Shown here: positions 48,920-59,254 of the stretch, piece by piece
Layout: each line of letters begins with the position of its first letter
Numbering within the stretch: the stretch's first letter is position 1
Assembly: GCF_014697425.1 (NCBI RefSeq)
Contig: NZ_JACJRU010000008.1
Span: 144,342 to 208,341, forward strand
DNA from: Nostoc sp. FACHB-110
Lineage (GTDB): Bacteria; Cyanobacteriota; Cyanobacteriia; Cyanobacteriales; Nostocaceae
Direction: 5' to 3'
Length of the DNA stretch: 64,000 bases
Translations under genes and position numbers: made by a program
Notes under the pieces: model-generated
The model's database searches: none
Told to the model about the DNA's origin: nothing
The model's input: only the letters and a program-made list of their open reading frames with translations

Positions 48920-49939
48920 ATGGAGCTTGATGTGCGGAATAAAGGGACAATTCCCGTCAGTCAACATCCCGATTTCTCGACGCAAGGCTATCAAGTTGTG
49001 CGAGAACTAGGGCAAAACCAGGAAGGCGGACGTATTACTTACCTGGCTAGTGTTTGTCATTCTCAAAAACTAGTAGTAATTAAAGAATTCAGCTTTGATA
49101 ATGCCGCTACAGACTGGTCAGATTTCAAAGCGTATGAACAAGAAATTGCTATCTTGCAGCAACTTAATCATCCGCGCATTCCTCGCTACGTTGATTGTTT
49201 TGTCACTGCGGCAAGTTTTTGTTTAGTCCAAGAGTATAAAAATGCTTCTTCTTTAGGGACAAAACGTGATTTTTCACCAGCAGAAGTTAAGCAGATAGCA
49301 ATATCAATTTTAGAAATTTTGGTGTATCTGCAATCACAAATTGACCCCATTATCCATCGAGATATTAAACCAGAAAATATTTTAGTGGATGAGCAATTCA
49401 ATGCTTATTTGGTTGATTTTGGTTTGGCTAGTAGACAGAGTACAGAAGTTGCTTTTAGTACTTTATCTACAGGCACACCTGGTTTTTTACCACCAGAAGA
49501 ACAGTTTGGTTATGTACTCACCCAGGCTGCTGACTTGTATAGTTTAGGGGCTACATTGATTTGCTTACTTACTAATACCCGCGCGAGCGATATTAGTAAG
49601 TTAATGGCGAATGGCGATCGCTGGCAATTCCCTAAATTATCACAGCAATTAAATCCCCGTTTTCGGTCGTGGTTGTTGACAATGGTGCAACCTAACCCCA
49701 AAGACCGCTACCCTAACGCAGCTGTCGCTTTAGCAGCCCTGGAACCCATTCCAGTGATAGGGAATGCTACTTTGTTTGAGATTTTACTTGCTACTATCCA
49801 ATTAAAAAAACGAGCAGCAATGCTAGGGTTAGCAGTTTTTGGGATGTTAGCAGTAGCAGGTGCAACTTTAGTCTTTTCTCAACAGGGTGGGGCAGCCCAG
49901 CAATTTAAAGAAAGCAAAGCTTTAATTGATTTCCAATAG
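48920..49939 (+). CDS. Ser/Thr protein kinase with C-terminal membrane anchor
   Basis: 339 residues from ATG 48920 ([11 protein letters not shown]...). Hanks-type kinase domain (about 23-280): ATP Lys in VVIKEFSF, catalytic loop [19 protein letters not shown] in place of the more usual DFGLA, and the activation-segment end [14 protein letters not shown]. One hydrophobic segment (about 295-318) near the C-terminus anchors it, with about 20 residues beyond. No sensor domain is present. The last 18 bases overlap the convergent rimM gene. Confidence 0.9.
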   Translation: MELDVRNKGTIPVSQHPDFSTQGYQVVRELGQNQEGGRITYLASVCHSQKLVVIKEFSFDNAATDWSDFKAYEQEIAILQQLNHPRIPRYVDCFVTAASFCLVQEYKNASSLGTKRDFSPAEVKQIAISILEILVYLQSQIDPIIHRDIKPENILVDEQFNAYLVDFGLASRQSTEVAFSTLSTGTPGFLPPEEQFGYVLTQAADLYSLGATLICLLTNTRASDISKLMANGDRWQFPKLSQQLNPRFRSWLLTMVQPNPKDRYPNAAVALAALEPIPVIGNATLFEILLATIQLKKRAAMLGLAVFGMLAVAGATLVFSQQGGAAQQFKESKALIDFQ

Positions 49940-50566
49940 TCCTGGAGGCGGTGTAATTTCAATCCGCTTAGTTTGTAAGTCTACCACTGGGGCAATTTCT
50001 CGCACAAAGGGAATTAAAACTGTTTTTTGTTTTTTCTCACTGGCAATTAACTGCACTTCTAATAAATCATTGCCAGCAGGGATAACATCTACCACATTAC
50101 CCAACAATTCCCCCGACTCTTGAAGAAAAACTTCCAAGCCAATCAAATCGACCACATGATATTCATCTTCACCTAATTCGGGGCGATCGCTTGCAGGCAC
50201 ATATAATTGACAATCACGTAATTCTTCAGCTTGGTTGCGATTGTCTACACCAGCTATTCTAATTACATACAAATTTTTGCCATCTAAATAACGACCACTC
50301 AATAATTCTATTGGTTGCGGTTCTGTCTCTCCCGGACGCAACATCCATCGTTTTCCCGGTTCTTCAAAGCGTTCGGGAAAATCAGTCTCAGGATAAACCC
50401 GCAATTCCCCCGCCAAACCTTGAGGTGCAACAATTTTTCCAATTGTTAACCAATCATCTAAGTTTAAATTTTGGATTTGAGATTTTGGATTCTCCGGGGA
50501 TTGAGTCTTCACTTTTCCACCAGCTTTCTTCCTTCCCTGCTGTTGACTTATTTGTTCACGATTCAT
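49922..50566 (-). CDS. rimM: Ribosome maturation factor RimM
   Basis: 214 residues. Helps mature the 30S head by binding uS19. A charged N-terminal tail ([17 protein letters not shown]) precedes the RimM N-domain ([20 protein letters not shown]) and PRC-barrel domain ([14 protein letters not shown] ... [13 protein letters not shown]). Its stop overlaps the end of the kinase gene on the other strand. The long tail is a common cyanobacterial feature. Confidence 0.94.
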   Translation of the reverse strand: MNREQISQQQGRKKAGGKVKTQSPENPKSQIQNLNLDDWLTIGKIVAPQGLAGELRVYPETDFPERFEEPGKRWMLRPGETEPQPIELLSGRYLDGKNLYVIRIAGVDNRNQAEELRDCQLYVPASDRPELGEDEYHVVDLIGLEVFLQESGELLGNVVDVIPAGNDLLEVQLIASEKKQKTVLIPFVREIAPVVDLQTKRIEITPPPGLLEIN

Positions 50567-50654
50567 AATCTTTGATTCAAGTTATTAAACCACAGCAGAA
50601 TTAGCAGAGTAATTCATAATTACGAATTACGAATTATGAATTACGAATTATCAA

Positions 50655-51938
50655 CTAAGCACTCACAACCGCACGCTGATAAGCTTGTTCTACGGCTTTG
50701 GCTAGTCGTTGCATACCAGATACGATTTCATCATCGCTACCAGTCAAACTAATGCGGAGACATTGGTGTTTGTGTTGCCATTCTTCTTTCAAACCGGGGA
50801 AGAAGGTACTACCAGGAACAACAATGACACCAACTTTTTTCAGTTCTTGATAAAATTCCCAGTCAGTCATGGGTAAATCTTTCAACCATAACCAAGCAAA
50901 GATCGCACCTTCTCCACGGTGGAGGAACCAAGGTAAATCTTTAGGCATGGCAGATTCTAGGGTGCTTTCGAGAACTGTAAATTTCTGCTGGTAGAAAGGA
51001 CGAATAACTTGTTCCGAGATTTGTACCAGACTACCAGAATTGATAGCACGAGAAGCGATCGCCTGTCCATACCGCGAGGGATGAATGCACATATTTGTCT
51101 GGAAGCACTCTAGAACTTGAATCAACTTCTCATCACCGATAGCTACACCGATGCGTTCTCCTGGTAAGCCAGCTTTTGACAAACTCATACAATGAATGAT
51201 GTTGTCGCCAAACACTGGCTGCATATCTGTAAAGTTTAATGCCGGGAAAGGAGGCGCGTAAGCCGAATCAATCAACACAGGTACATTGTAAGCCGCAGCT
51301 AAAGCAGCAATTTTCTTCACTTCATCCTCAGTCATCACGTTACCTGTAGGGTTGCAAGGACGAGAGAAGATAATACAGCCAGTATTTTCTGTCACCGACA
51401 ACTGGCTAAAGTCAGGGCGATATTTAAACTTGTGGTTAGCTGCATCAATATCGAGAGTTGGTTTGTAGGCGACTAAAGCCTCTGGATGTAAGCACACACC
51501 ACCATAGCCTGTGTAGTCGGGACTTAAAGGTAAAACAATTTGTCTGAGTTCACCGTTGACTGTGTAACCACCAAAAGCGTTAGCAGCGTAGAAGTAGAGA
51601 GTTTGGCTACCGGGAGTAATTAAGATATTGCGTGGGGTTAAGTTTAAACCATAGCGTTTGTTGAAGTCATTTGCGATCGCTTCAATTAAAGGCGCGTAAC
51701 CTTGACTTGAACCATAACGACAAACTACTTCCCCATATTCAGAACTCGCCAACAGTTCGGCTGTTGCATCTCGCCACAGCTGTTCCACCTCTGGCAAAAT
51801 CAACGGATTTCCCGCACTCAAATTAATTAATTCCTGCCCTTGACTTGCTTGCAACGTTTCTACAATGTCCTTCATAATCGCGCGCACACCAGTAAGGTTG
51901 GACATTTGAGCGCCAATTTTCGTTAGGGCAGGGTTCAT
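50655..51938 (-). CDS. avtA: Valine-pyruvate aminotransferase, PLP fold type I
   Basis: 427 residues. Transfers the amino group between valine and pyruvate to make alanine. PLP-dependent features: INLSAGNPLILPEVEQ, ILITPGSQTLYFYAANAFGG, FSRPCNPTGNV, SLSKAGLPGERIG with the PLP Lys, and a C-terminal Arg in HQCLRISLTGSD. The overall match is to the AvtA family. It starts at ATG 51938. Confidence 0.9.
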   Translation of the reverse strand: MNPALTKIGAQMSNLTGVRAIMKDIVETLQASQGQELINLSAGNPLILPEVEQLWRDATAELLASSEYGEVVCRYGSSQGYAPLIEAIANDFNKRYGLNLTPRNILITPGSQTLYFYAANAFGGYTVNGELRQIVLPLSPDYTGYGGVCLHPEALVAYKPTLDIDAANHKFKYRPDFSQLSVTENTGCIIFSRPCNPTGNVMTEDEVKKIAALAAAYNVPVLIDSAYAPPFPALNFTDMQPVFGDNIIHCMSLSKAGLPGERIGVAIGDEKLIQVLECFQTNMCIHPSRYGQAIASRAINSGSLVQISEQVIRPFYQQKFTVLESTLESAMPKDLPWFLHRGEGAIFAWLWLKDLPMTDWEFYQELKKVGVIVVPGSTFFPGLKEEWQHKHQCLRISLTGSDDEIVSGMQRLAKAVEQAYQRAVVSA

Positions 51939-52132
51939 AAGCTTTGTAAAATAAGGAATAACTCAGGGGTTGACAAAATTTAGAAATTCATGCGGCGGAT
52001 AGATATCATCTTCCTGCTTTGCCGCCTGTAACTAATGTACCAATCTCACAAGAAAATGCAATTTTAGTTCATATCCAGTAGTGTATCTGTCAACCCTCGA
52101 AATTACTTAATAGTCTTTTTCAAAATTCTAAA

Positions 52133-52213
52133 TTTAGATCCCCCCGCCTACGGCGACCCTCTTAAAAAGGGGGTAAAAGAAAGTTATTAGCCGCCCCTTT
52201 TTAAGGGGGGTTG
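52133..52213. mobile_element. MITE-like element, copy 2 (inverted, eroded)
   Basis: Begins TTTAGATCCCCCCGCCTACG and aligns along its length with the reverse complement of 32914-33005, but the far end that should read GGGGATCTAAA is lost. Same family, older copy. Confidence 0.7.
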
Positions 52214-52293
52214 AATGTTTTGCTGCCAACGAGAGGACTTTTAAAACATCCTCTAACACACCCTAATGGTTAGACTAAAATAGTGCGTTCAAG

Positions 52294-52369
52294 GTAGGTT
52301 GGGTGAAACGCAGTGAAACTCAACACTTTCAGAATTTTGTTGGGTTACGCTTCGCTTCACCCAACCTAC
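52294..52369. mobile_element. GTAGGTTGGGTG inverted-repeat element
   Basis: 76 bases with perfect 12-bp ends GTAGGTTGGGTG and CACCCAACCTAC. A relative is at 60322-60396. A widespread small non-coding element in cyanobacterial intergenic regions. Confidence 0.75.
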
Positions 52370-52639
52370 AATTTTTTTGCTGCTTCGGCTTTAACTTGCG
52401 CTTTCTTTGAAGTAACTTCTGTTTTAACATTTGCGTGTTTCGCGCAAGCTGTAGCAACTTCTGTTTTGATGTTATGCCAATTTGTAATTGCGAATTGGGG
52501 CGTTGGATAATTGCAGGATAATTTTTGTTGTATCATGCTGAGTGCAGTAACGCAGAACGTAGATGCGATCGCCTCTACCCTACACTTTGTTACGCTCAGA
52601 ATGATAATTTATTCCCAATTTATATAGGAGGGCTAACGC

Positions 52640-53749
52640 GTGGAAGTTAAAGCCGCAGTAGCTTACGGCGCGGGTAAGCCGCTAACTATTGAAACTGTGC
52701 AATTATCAGGGCCACAAGCTGGAGAAGTTTTAGTAGAAATTAAAGCTTCTGGAGTTTGCCACACCGATGCTTATACCCTTTCGGGTGCTGACCCTGAAGG
52801 TTTGTTTCCGGCAATTTTAGGGCATGAAGGTGCTGGTGTGGTAGTTGAGGTGGGTGCTGGTGTCACCAGCGTTAAACCTGGAGACCATGTAATTCCCTTA
52901 TACACCCCAGAATGCCGCCAATGTGAATATTGTCTCAGCTTAAAAACCAATCTTTGTCAAGCAATTCGTTCTACCCAAGGGCGCGGTGTCATGCCAGATG
53001 GTACTAGCCGTTTTAGGATTGGTGGAGAGATGATTCACCATTATATGGGGACATCTACATTTGCTAACTATACAGTGCTACCAGAAATTGCCGTTGCCAA
53101 AATTCGAGAAGATGCCCCCTTTGACAAAGTTTGTTACATCGGCTGCGGCGTAACCACAGGTATTGGTGCAGTTATTTATACAGCTAAAGTCGAACCAGGG
53201 GCAAAAGTTATAGTTTTCGGTTTAGGTGGTATTGGCTTAAACGTCATCCAAGGCGCGCGAATGGTAGGAGCCGATATGATTGTGGGAGTAGATATAAATC
53301 CCAGCAAGCGCGCCTTAGCCGAAAAGTTTGGCATGACACACTTTGTTAACCCCAAAGAAGTTGAAGGTGATTTAGTTAGTTACTTAGTTGATTTAACTAA
53401 AGGCGGTGCTGACTACACTTTTGAATGTATTGGTAACGTCAAAGTCATGCGTCAAGCCCTAGAATGCTGTCATAAAGGTTGGGGTGTGAGCGTCATTATT
53501 GGTGTAGCTGGTGCAGGACAAGAAATCAGCACTCGTCCATTTCAACTAGTTACTGGTAGAGTGTGGAAAGGTTCAGCCTTTGGTGGTGCTAGAGGGCGGA
53601 CAGATGTACCGAAAATCGTTGATTGGTACATGGATGGCAAAATCAACATCGATGATTTAATCACCCATGTTATGCCAATTGAGCAAATTAACGATGCCTT
53701 AGACTTGATGCACAAAGGCGAATCGATTCGCACTGTTGTGACATTTTAG
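52640..53749 (+). CDS. frmA: S-(hydroxymethyl)glutathione dehydrogenase (class III alcohol dehydrogenase)
   Basis: 369 residues from GTG 52640 with AGGAGGG six bases upstream. Oxidises the formaldehyde-glutathione adduct with NAD; also reduces S-nitrosoglutathione. Catalytic zinc region [17 protein letters not shown] and GHEGAGVV, structural zinc ECRQCEYC ... NLC, NAD loop [14 protein letters not shown], and the class III Arg in [18 protein letters not shown]. No frmB esterase or frmR repressor is next to it. Confidence 0.95.
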   Translation: MEVKAAVAYGAGKPLTIETVQLSGPQAGEVLVEIKASGVCHTDAYTLSGADPEGLFPAILGHEGAGVVVEVGAGVTSVKPGDHVIPLYTPECRQCEYCLSLKTNLCQAIRSTQGRGVMPDGTSRFRIGGEMIHHYMGTSTFANYTVLPEIAVAKIREDAPFDKVCYIGCGVTTGIGAVIYTAKVEPGAKVIVFGLGGIGLNVIQGARMVGADMIVGVDINPSKRALAEKFGMTHFVNPKEVEGDLVSYLVDLTKGGADYTFECIGNVKVMRQALECCHKGWGVSVIIGVAGAGQEISTRPFQLVTGRVWKGSAFGGARGRTDVPKIVDWYMDGKINIDDLITHVMPIEQINDALDLMHKGESIRTVVTF

Positions 53750-53788
53750 GCTTAGAGTGAATGAATTCGCGGCTATACAAGCACGCAT

Positions 53789-53839
53789 CCGCCTGCGCGG
53801 ACTAATTAAAATTAACAGTTTACTAACCCGCGCAGGCGG
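53789..53839. terminator. GC-rich palindrome CCGCCTGCGCGG/CCGCGCAGGCGG after frmA
   Basis: A perfect 12-bp stem with a 27-base AT-rich loop (53801-53827), followed by GTTTTG. It starts 40 bases after the frmA stop. It may terminate frmA; outer sequences (GCGGCTATACAAGC and TGTGTATATGCGG) extend the pairing imperfectly, so it may also be a dispersed element. Confidence 0.6.
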
Positions 53840-53940
53840 GTTTTGTCTGTGTATATGCGGTTTCTAACCGCCCAATTCTGTGGCGTAATTACCGAAAGAC
53901 CGATGAAATTTGTAAATAGTTAAGGTGATGCTACTGGATA

Positions 53941-53998
53941 AAGACGTGAAGACCGATCCAAACAGTTGCATTTTTCTTCATATAATAACGATATAAAA
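53941..53998 (+). repeat. AAGACGTGAAGACCGATCCA block, copy A (before pmp3)
   Basis: 58 bases closely matching 54471-54528: the first 20 bases are identical, and the rest (AGTTGC, CTTCATA, AATAAC, ATATAA) is shared with scattered changes. Copy A lies 165 bases before the pmp3-like ATG; copy B lies 48 bases before the clpB ATG. Confidence 0.8.
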
Positions 53999-54162
53999 AC
54001 AAAACTGACTCTTCTGTAAATCACTATCACTAACAGCTTGTTGCAAGCGATCGCACTCAAGATAAACAACGCAGAGAAAGCCCTATAGTTAGCATAAGAT
54101 TGACTACATTCTGGCAATGCTATCTTTGAGGAGTATAAATCATAGTCTGATAGGAGGCTTAC

Positions 54163-54321
54163 ATGGACTTATTGAGAATTCTAGCGGCGATTTTTCTACC
54201 GCCTTTGGGAGTATTTTTACAAGTAGGTTTAGGGAAAGATTTTTGGATTAATATCCTGTTGACATTTTTTGGGTATATTCCGGGGATTGTACACGCAGTT
54301 TGGATAATTGCTAGGAAATAA
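54163..54321 (+). CDS. Pmp3/YqaE-family small membrane protein
   Basis: 52 residues: MDLLRILAAIFLPPLGVFLQ, then VGLGKDFWINILLTFFGYIP and GIVHAVWIIARK. The family signature FLPPLGVFL and FGYIPGIVHA is complete, with two hydrophobic segments. AGGAGG lies six bases before the ATG. Pmp3 proteins affect membrane potential and salt or cold tolerance in other organisms. It sits between the two copies of a 58-base block, upstream of clpB. Confidence 0.92.
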   Translation: MDLLRILAAIFLPPLGVFLQVGLGKDFWINILLTFFGYIPGIVHAVWIIARK

Positions 54322-54470
54322 TCGCGATCGCTTGATGATCACCAATTGCAGATAGTACGTAAACAATAGTGGTTTTCATCAAGCATTGTGACAATTTTGG
54401 CAAAACCTGAAGGTTGCGCCTCGATGTGTTGGCAAAATATTCATTGTTCAGGTAATAATACTACTTCTCC

Positions 54471-54528
54471 AAGACGTGAAGACCGATCCAGTTAGTTGCG
54501 CTCCGCTTCATACAATAACCATATAAGA
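54471..54528 (+). repeat. AAGACGTGAAGACCGATCCA block, copy B (before clpB)
   Basis: Second copy of the block at 53941-53998, in the same orientation, ending 48 bases before the clpB start. It could hold the clpB promoter or a shared stress element, or be the trace of a local duplication that included pmp3. Confidence 0.8.
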
Positions 54529-54576
54529 ATTTGTTTTCTCTGCGCTTCATATTTGGAGTGGTTATTCAAACGGCCT

Positions 54577-57195
54577 ATGCAACCTACTAACCCTAACCAA
54601 TTTACCGAAAAAGCTTGGGAAGCGATCGCCCACACACCAGATATTGCTAAACAATATCACCAACAACAAATCGAAAGCGAACATCTGCTAAAAGCACTGC
54701 TAGAACAAGAAGGGCTAACCAGCAGTATTTTAACCAAGGCGGGTGTGAATCTGCAAAAAATCCGCGATCGCACCGATCAATTTCTCCAACGTCAGCCAAA
54801 GGTATCGGGTAGCAGCAGTTCTGTCTTTTTAGGACGCAGCTTAGACACACTGCTAGACCGGGCTGATAATTATCGCAAAGAATTTAAAGACGAATATATT
54901 TCCATTGAACACTTATTGCTTGGTTATGCCAAAGATGACCGTTTTGGTAAGGGTCTACTGCAAGAATTCGGTTTAGACGAAGGCAAGCTGAAAAATATTA
55001 TTAAACAAATTCGAGGGAACCAGAAAGTGACCGACCAAAATCCAGAAGGTAAATACGAAGCACTGGAAAAATATGGACGCGACCTCACAGAAGCGGCGCG
55101 TAAAGGTCAACTCGATCCAGTGATAGGCCGGGATGATGAGATTCGCCGTACTGTGCAGATTCTCTCGCGCCGTACCAAAAATAACCCCGTATTAATTGGC
55201 GAACCTGGTGTAGGTAAAACTGCGATCGCAGAAGGACTCGCCCAACGCATCGTCGCTGGTGATGTGCCTCAATCCCTCAAAGACCGCAAACTCATTGCCT
55301 TGGATATGGGAGCTTTGATTGCTGGGGCAAAATTCCGTGGTGAATTTGAAGAACGCCTAAAAGCAGTCTTAAAAGAAGTTACCGAATCTGGCGGCAATAT
55401 AGTTCTATTTATTGATGAAATTCATACTGTTGTTGGTGCGGGTGCAACCCAAGGGGCGATGGATGCGGGTAACTTATTAAAACCAATGTTGGCGCGGGGT
55501 GAATTGCGTTGTATTGGGGCGACAACCTTAGATGAATATCGCAAATATATCGAAAAAGATGCCGCCTTAGAAAGACGTTTCCAACAAGTTTACGTCGATC
55601 AGCCCAGCGTTGAAGATACAATTTCGATTTTGCGTGGCTTGCGGGAACGCTATGAAAACCACCACGGGGTGAAAATTTCCGATAGTGCTTTAGTAGCTGC
55701 CGCTACATTGTCTGGGAGATATATTAGCGATCGCTTTTTGCCAGATAAAGCCATCGACTTAGTAGACGAAGCCGCCGCCCGGTTGAAAATGGAGATTACC
55801 TCCAAACCAGAAGAACTCGACGAAATCGACCGCAAGATTCTCCAATTAGAAATGGAGAAATTATCTTTGCAAAAAGAAAGCGATGCGGCTTCCCGTGAAC
55901 GCTTGGGAAGATTAGAAAAAGAAATTGCCGACCTCAAAGAAGAACAAAGAACTCTCAGTGCCCAATGGCAGTCTGAAAAAGACATTATCAACAAAATTCA
56001 GTCCATTAAGAAAGAAATTGAACGGGTAAATTTAGAAATTCAGCAAGCAGAACGCAACTACGACCTCAACCGCGCTGCTGAATTAAAATACGGCAACTTA
56101 ACTGATTTGCATCGCAAACTCGAAATCGCCGAAAGTGAATTAGCCAACGCCCAAAGAAGTGGTAAATCATTACTGCGCGAAGAAGTCACCGAATCTGATA
56201 TTGCCGAAGTTATTTCTAAATGGACAGGAATTCCTATCAGCAAGTTAGTAGAATCGGAAAAAGAAAAACTGCTGCATTTAGAAGATGAATTACACCGCCG
56301 GGTAATTGGGCAAAATGAAGCCGTCACCGCCGTTGCTGATGCGATTCAGCGATCGCGTGCTGGACTTGCTGACCCCAATCGTCCCATTGCTAGCTTTGTT
56401 TTCTTGGGGCCGACTGGTGTAGGTAAAACCGAGTTAGCGAAAGCCTTGGCGACATATATGTTCGACACCGAAGATGCACTGGTGCGGATTGATATGTCCG
56501 AGTATATGGAAAAACACGCAGTTTCTCGCTTAATCGGTGCGCCTCCTGGCTACGTCGGTTACGAAGAAGGCGGACAACTCACCGAATCAATCCGCCGTCG
56601 CCCTTATGCAGTGATTCTGTTTGACGAAATCGAAAAAGCCCACCCCGATGTCTTCAACATCTTCCTGCAAATTCTCGATGATGGACGCGTCACTGATGCC
56701 CAAGGTCACACCGTGGACTTCAAGAACACAATTATCATTATGACCAGTAACATCGGTTCACAGTACATTCTCGATATTGCTGGGGATAATTCTCGCTACG
56801 ACGAAATGCGCCATCGTGTCATGGAAGCCATGCGCAATAGCTTCCGGCCAGAATTCCTCAACCGAATTGATGAACTGATCATCTTCCACAGCTTGGATAA
56901 AAAAGAACTGCGGCACATTGTCCAGTTGCAAGTGGGAAGATTAAGAGAAAGGTTGAGCGATCGCAAGATTTCCCTCAAACTCGCCGATGTTGCCCTTGAC
57001 TTCTTAGCAGAGGTAGGCTACGACCCAGTATTTGGGGCGCGTCCACTAAAGCGGGCGATTCAACGCGAGTTAGAAACCCAAATTGCCAAAGCCATCTTAC
57101 GCGGCGAATTTAATGATGGCGACACGATTTTTGTCGATGTACAAAATGAACGTCTGGCTTTTAGCCGTTTGCCTGTTGAAGTATTCAGCAGCTAA
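54577..57195 (+). CDS. clpB: ClpB disaggregase (Hsp100)
   Basis: 872 residues from ATG 54577; the frame is open 27 codons further but that part overlaps the repeat block. ATP-driven ring that pulls proteins from aggregates with DnaK. N-domain ([17 protein letters not shown]), first AAA domain with Walker [14 protein letters not shown] and Walker [10 protein letters not shown], coiled-coil middle domain (about 410-530), second AAA domain with Walker [14 protein letters not shown] and [13 protein letters not shown]. No CIRCE operator is seen upstream. A strong terminator follows. Confidence 0.96.
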   Translation: MQPTNPNQFTEKAWEAIAHTPDIAKQYHQQQIESEHLLKALLEQEGLTSSILTKAGVNLQKIRDRTDQFLQRQPKVSGSSSSVFLGRSLDTLLDRADNYRKEFKDEYISIEHLLLGYAKDDRFGKGLLQEFGLDEGKLKNIIKQIRGNQKVTDQNPEGKYEALEKYGRDLTEAARKGQLDPVIGRDDEIRRTVQILSRRTKNNPVLIGEPGVGKTAIAEGLAQRIVAGDVPQSLKDRKLIALDMGALIAGAKFRGEFEERLKAVLKEVTESGGNIVLFIDEIHTVVGAGATQGAMDAGNLLKPMLARGELRCIGATTLDEYRKYIEKDAALERRFQQVYVDQPSVEDTISILRGLRERYENHHGVKISDSALVAAATLSGRYISDRFLPDKAIDLVDEAAARLKMEITSKPEELDEIDRKILQLEMEKLSLQKESDAASRERLGRLEKEIADLKEEQRTLSAQWQSEKDIINKIQSIKKEIERVNLEIQQAERNYDLNRAAELKYGNLTDLHRKLEIAESELANAQRSGKSLLREEVTESDIAEVISKWTGIPISKLVESEKEKLLHLEDELHRRVIGQNEAVTAVADAIQRSRAGLADPNRPIASFVFLGPTGVGKTELAKALATYMFDTEDALVRIDMSEYMEKHAVSRLIGAPPGYVGYEEGGQLTESIRRRPYAVILFDEIEKAHPDVFNIFLQILDDGRVTDAQGHTVDFKNTIIIMTSNIGSQYILDIAGDNSRYDEMRHRVMEAMRNSFRPEFLNRIDELIIFHSLDKKELRHIVQLQVGRLRERLSDRKISLKLADVALDFLAEVGYDPVFGARPLKRAIQRELETQIAKAILRGEFNDGDTIFVDVQNERLAFSRLPVEVFSS

Positions 57196-57212
57196 TTTCA
57201 GATTGTTTCACT

Positions 57213-57243
57213 AAAAAACGCAGAGATGTGTCTTTGCGTTTTT
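57213..57243 (+). terminator. clpB terminator
   Basis: AAAAACGCAGAGA pairs with TCTTTGCGTTTTT around a 5-base loop and runs into a tract of T. Typical intrinsic terminator, 17 bases after the clpB stop. Confidence 0.85.
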
Positions 57244-57431
57244 TTATGGGTTGTTATCGGGTTCTGTTGCCAAGAAAGCTGGATTTCGTTGTCTTGGTGA
57301 GTAATCCGCAACCAATTCTGCCCCATAACTACCTCTATCACTGGTTAGCTAATCTGATGCTAACTTAAGTCAGTAATTTACCTAGACAGTGGCTGACGTT
57401 GATTTGCGTTGAAGTCACAAAGCTATGACTT

Positions 57432-57722
57432 TTATACTTGAGAGTTTAACCATGTTTCCAAATCTGCGATCGCAGAAAAATCTAGCAAAGCTTCAGCTAA
57501 AGCTTCTATTTGTTCTAGCGACAAAGCCTGAATTTGGGACAGCAATACATCAGAAATCTTACCCAATTTACGATTCAACAGTCGAAGAACAAGTGTTTGC
57601 CCTTCTTCTTGCCTTGCTTCTTCCTTAGCTTCCCGAATAGCCCGTGGTTCTTCTTTAATTAGTCCCAACATTGCGGCAATCTCCTCTCGGCTTAGATTAG
57701 AAAACTTGTAAAGTATTATCAA
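57432..57722 (-). pseudogene. C-terminal fragment of an Rpn-family (DUF4351) nuclease gene
   Basis: 96 codons. The end LVLRLLNRKLGKISDVLLSQ followed by QALSLEQIEALAEALLDFSA is the DUF4351 tail of cyanobacterial Rpn/PD-(D/E)XK proteins, normally around 250-300 residues. The front part SREEIAAMLGL and an acidic EAKEEARQEEGQ linker remain, but the nuclease domain is missing. The frame begins at a TTG where the CTTCAGA repeat starts, so the gene was probably cut by the repeat. Confidence 0.75.
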
Positions 57723-57830
57723 GGCTGAAGTCTGAAGTATGAAGTCTGAAAACTAATATAGACAACCTATCCTCCATCATTCCTTTTTTACACTTCAGAC
57801 TTTTTTCATCCTTGATTGTACTTGAGAGAC
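57722..57830. repeat. GAAGTCTGAAGTATGAAG / CTTCAGAC repeat
   Basis: AAGTCTGAAGTATGAAGTCT (57729-57748) is partly mirrored by ACACTTCAGAC (57790-57800). Same family as 7033 and 48765. It abuts the truncated Rpn gene. Confidence 0.7.
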
Positions 57831-57896
57831 TAAATTTTAGCGATCGCTTCCCAGTCCGCGATAAAATTCTCAAGCACAATAGCGCAATTCATTCTC

Positions 57897-58730
57897 ATGC
57901 AAGTCAACTGGCAACCTGTTAAAACTTACGAAGACATTCTTTATCACAAAACTGATGGCATTGCCAAAATTACCATCAACCGCCCTCACAAACGTAATGC
58001 TTTCCGTCCAAAAACTGTCTTTGAACTGTATGATGCGTTTTGTGATGCCCGTGAAGATACAAATATTGGCGTAGTTTTATTTACGGGTGCAGGCCCCCAC
58101 ACTGATGGCAAATACGCCTTTTGTTCTGGCGGCGACCAAAGTGTGCGCGGACAAGCTGGTTATGTAGATGATGCTGGTATACCTCGCTTAAATGTGCTGG
58201 ATTTGCAACGCTTGATTCGGTCAATGCCAAAGGTGGTGATTGCCTTAGTTGCGGGATATGCTATTGGTGGCGGTCACGTTTTACACTTGATTTGCGACCT
58301 GACTATTGCTGCTGATAACGCGATTTTTGGACAGACTGGGCCGAAAGTTGGGAGTTTTGATGGTGGGTTTGGTGCTAGTTATCTCGCCCGCATTGTTGGA
58401 CAGAAAAAAGCCCGAGAAATTTGGTTTCTCTGCCGCCAATACAACGCCCAGCAAGCCCTAGAAATGGGTTTAGTTAATTGTGTTGTGCCAATTGAACAAT
58501 TAGAAACCGAAGGTATTCAATGGGCGCAGGAAATATTACAAAAAAGTCCGATCGCAATTCGCTGTCTTAAGGCTGCATTCAACGCTGATTGTGATGGCCA
58601 AGCGGGTTTACAAGAACTCGCTGGTAATGCAACTTTACTTTATTACATGACCGAAGAAGGTGCGGAAGGAAAACAAGCATTTTTAGAAAAGCGATCGCCC
58701 GATTTTCGCTCTTTTCCTTGGTTGCCTTAA
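57897..58730 (+). CDS. menB: 1,4-dihydroxy-2-naphthoyl-CoA synthase
   Basis: 277 residues. Crotonase-fold enzyme that closes the naphthoquinone ring from succinylbenzoyl-CoA, in phylloquinone synthesis. Seen: [20 protein letters not shown], the oxyanion segment [35 protein letters not shown], and [20 protein letters not shown]. Length and signatures match MenB rather than a generic enoyl-CoA hydratase. menG of the same route is at 21338. Confidence 0.95.
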   Translation: MQVNWQPVKTYEDILYHKTDGIAKITINRPHKRNAFRPKTVFELYDAFCDAREDTNIGVVLFTGAGPHTDGKYAFCSGGDQSVRGQAGYVDDAGIPRLNVLDLQRLIRSMPKVVIALVAGYAIGGGHVLHLICDLTIAADNAIFGQTGPKVGSFDGGFGASYLARIVGQKKAREIWFLCRQYNAQQALEMGLVNCVVPIEQLETEGIQWAQEILQKSPIAIRCLKAAFNADCDGQAGLQELAGNATLLYYMTEEGAEGKQAFLEKRSPDFRSFPWLP

Positions 58731-58736
58731 AATGGC

Positions 58737-58859
58737 AAAAATCGCACCTTTAAGCAGCACCAATTTTTGCTGAGATAATCTTGTTTAAGTGATTTGGCAA
58801 AATCTTGTCACGCAGATTGTCTATTAGCAATCACACAGTTGGGATGAGGTGCGATTTTT
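58737..58859. repeat. 13-bp perfect inverted repeat, possible small element after menB
   Basis: AAAAATCGCACCT (58737-58749) and AGGTGCGATTTTT (58847-58859) enclose about 97 bases, starting seven bases after the menB stop. It may fold as a long hairpin or be a MITE-like unit. Confidence 0.6.
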
Positions 58860-58939
58860 CAAGATGTCAATTGGATAGCACTGAAAATTTCCAGCCAAAT
58901 TTTTTTTAAACAACTAACTAAATACACTAAAAATAACAG

Positions 58940-59254
58940 TTAAATTAGGACTGTTTTAACCTCAGTTTCTTCAGAAATCAGATTCACAGTTTCCTCAACA
59001 GGTAAAACAGCAATATTTTCCGTCCCAGAAACCAAAGAATGAGAAGTTCCTAAAACAGGGGTTGCATCTGGCAAACTCCAAGAATCCTCCAATGTTTCCC
59101 AAGAAGGCGCAAAAGGTGGAAGTGCTAAAGAACAAGCTTTCCATGTTGCTTGTACTGGCGCGCCTAACTGTTGACACATTCCGCCACGACGACCCTCTGG
59201 CTTGTAGTGACGGCAATATCTACAGGCAGATGTTAAAAAATTAATCGGTTTCAT
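58940..59254 (-). CDS. Conserved cyanobacterial small Cys-rich protein
   Basis: 104 residues. The N-terminus has CRYCRHYKPEGRRGGMCQQL and then WKACSLALPPFAPSWETLE; the four Cys pattern (C-x2-C ... C ... C) suggests a metal or zinc-ribbon-like site. The second half is variable and acidic. I recall this pattern from cyanobacterial hypothetical proteins, but no function. It stands alone with a long upstream region. Confidence 0.75.
   Translation of the reverse strand: MKPINFLTSACRYCRHYKPEGRRGGMCQQLGAPVQATWKACSLALPPFAPSWETLEDSWSLPDATPVLGTSHSLVSGTENIAVLPVEETVNLISEETEVKTVLI

Larger units (their letters stand above)
51939..52639. other. Repeat-rich intergenic region before frmA
   Basis: 701 bases without a convincing gene. 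It contains the second copy of the TTTAGATCCCC element (52133-52213), a GTAGGTTGGGTG inverted-repeat element (52294-52369), and a GC-rich part with GCGATCGC near 52566. The open frame at 52313-52510 is made of repeat sequence and is not counted as a gene. The frmA ribosome site AGGAGGG is at 52627-52633. Confidence 0.6.

Noticed and set aside
52313..52510. 65-codon frame before frmA
   Set aside because: It begins inside the GTAGGTTGGGTG element and shows no protein-like conservation or ribosome site.
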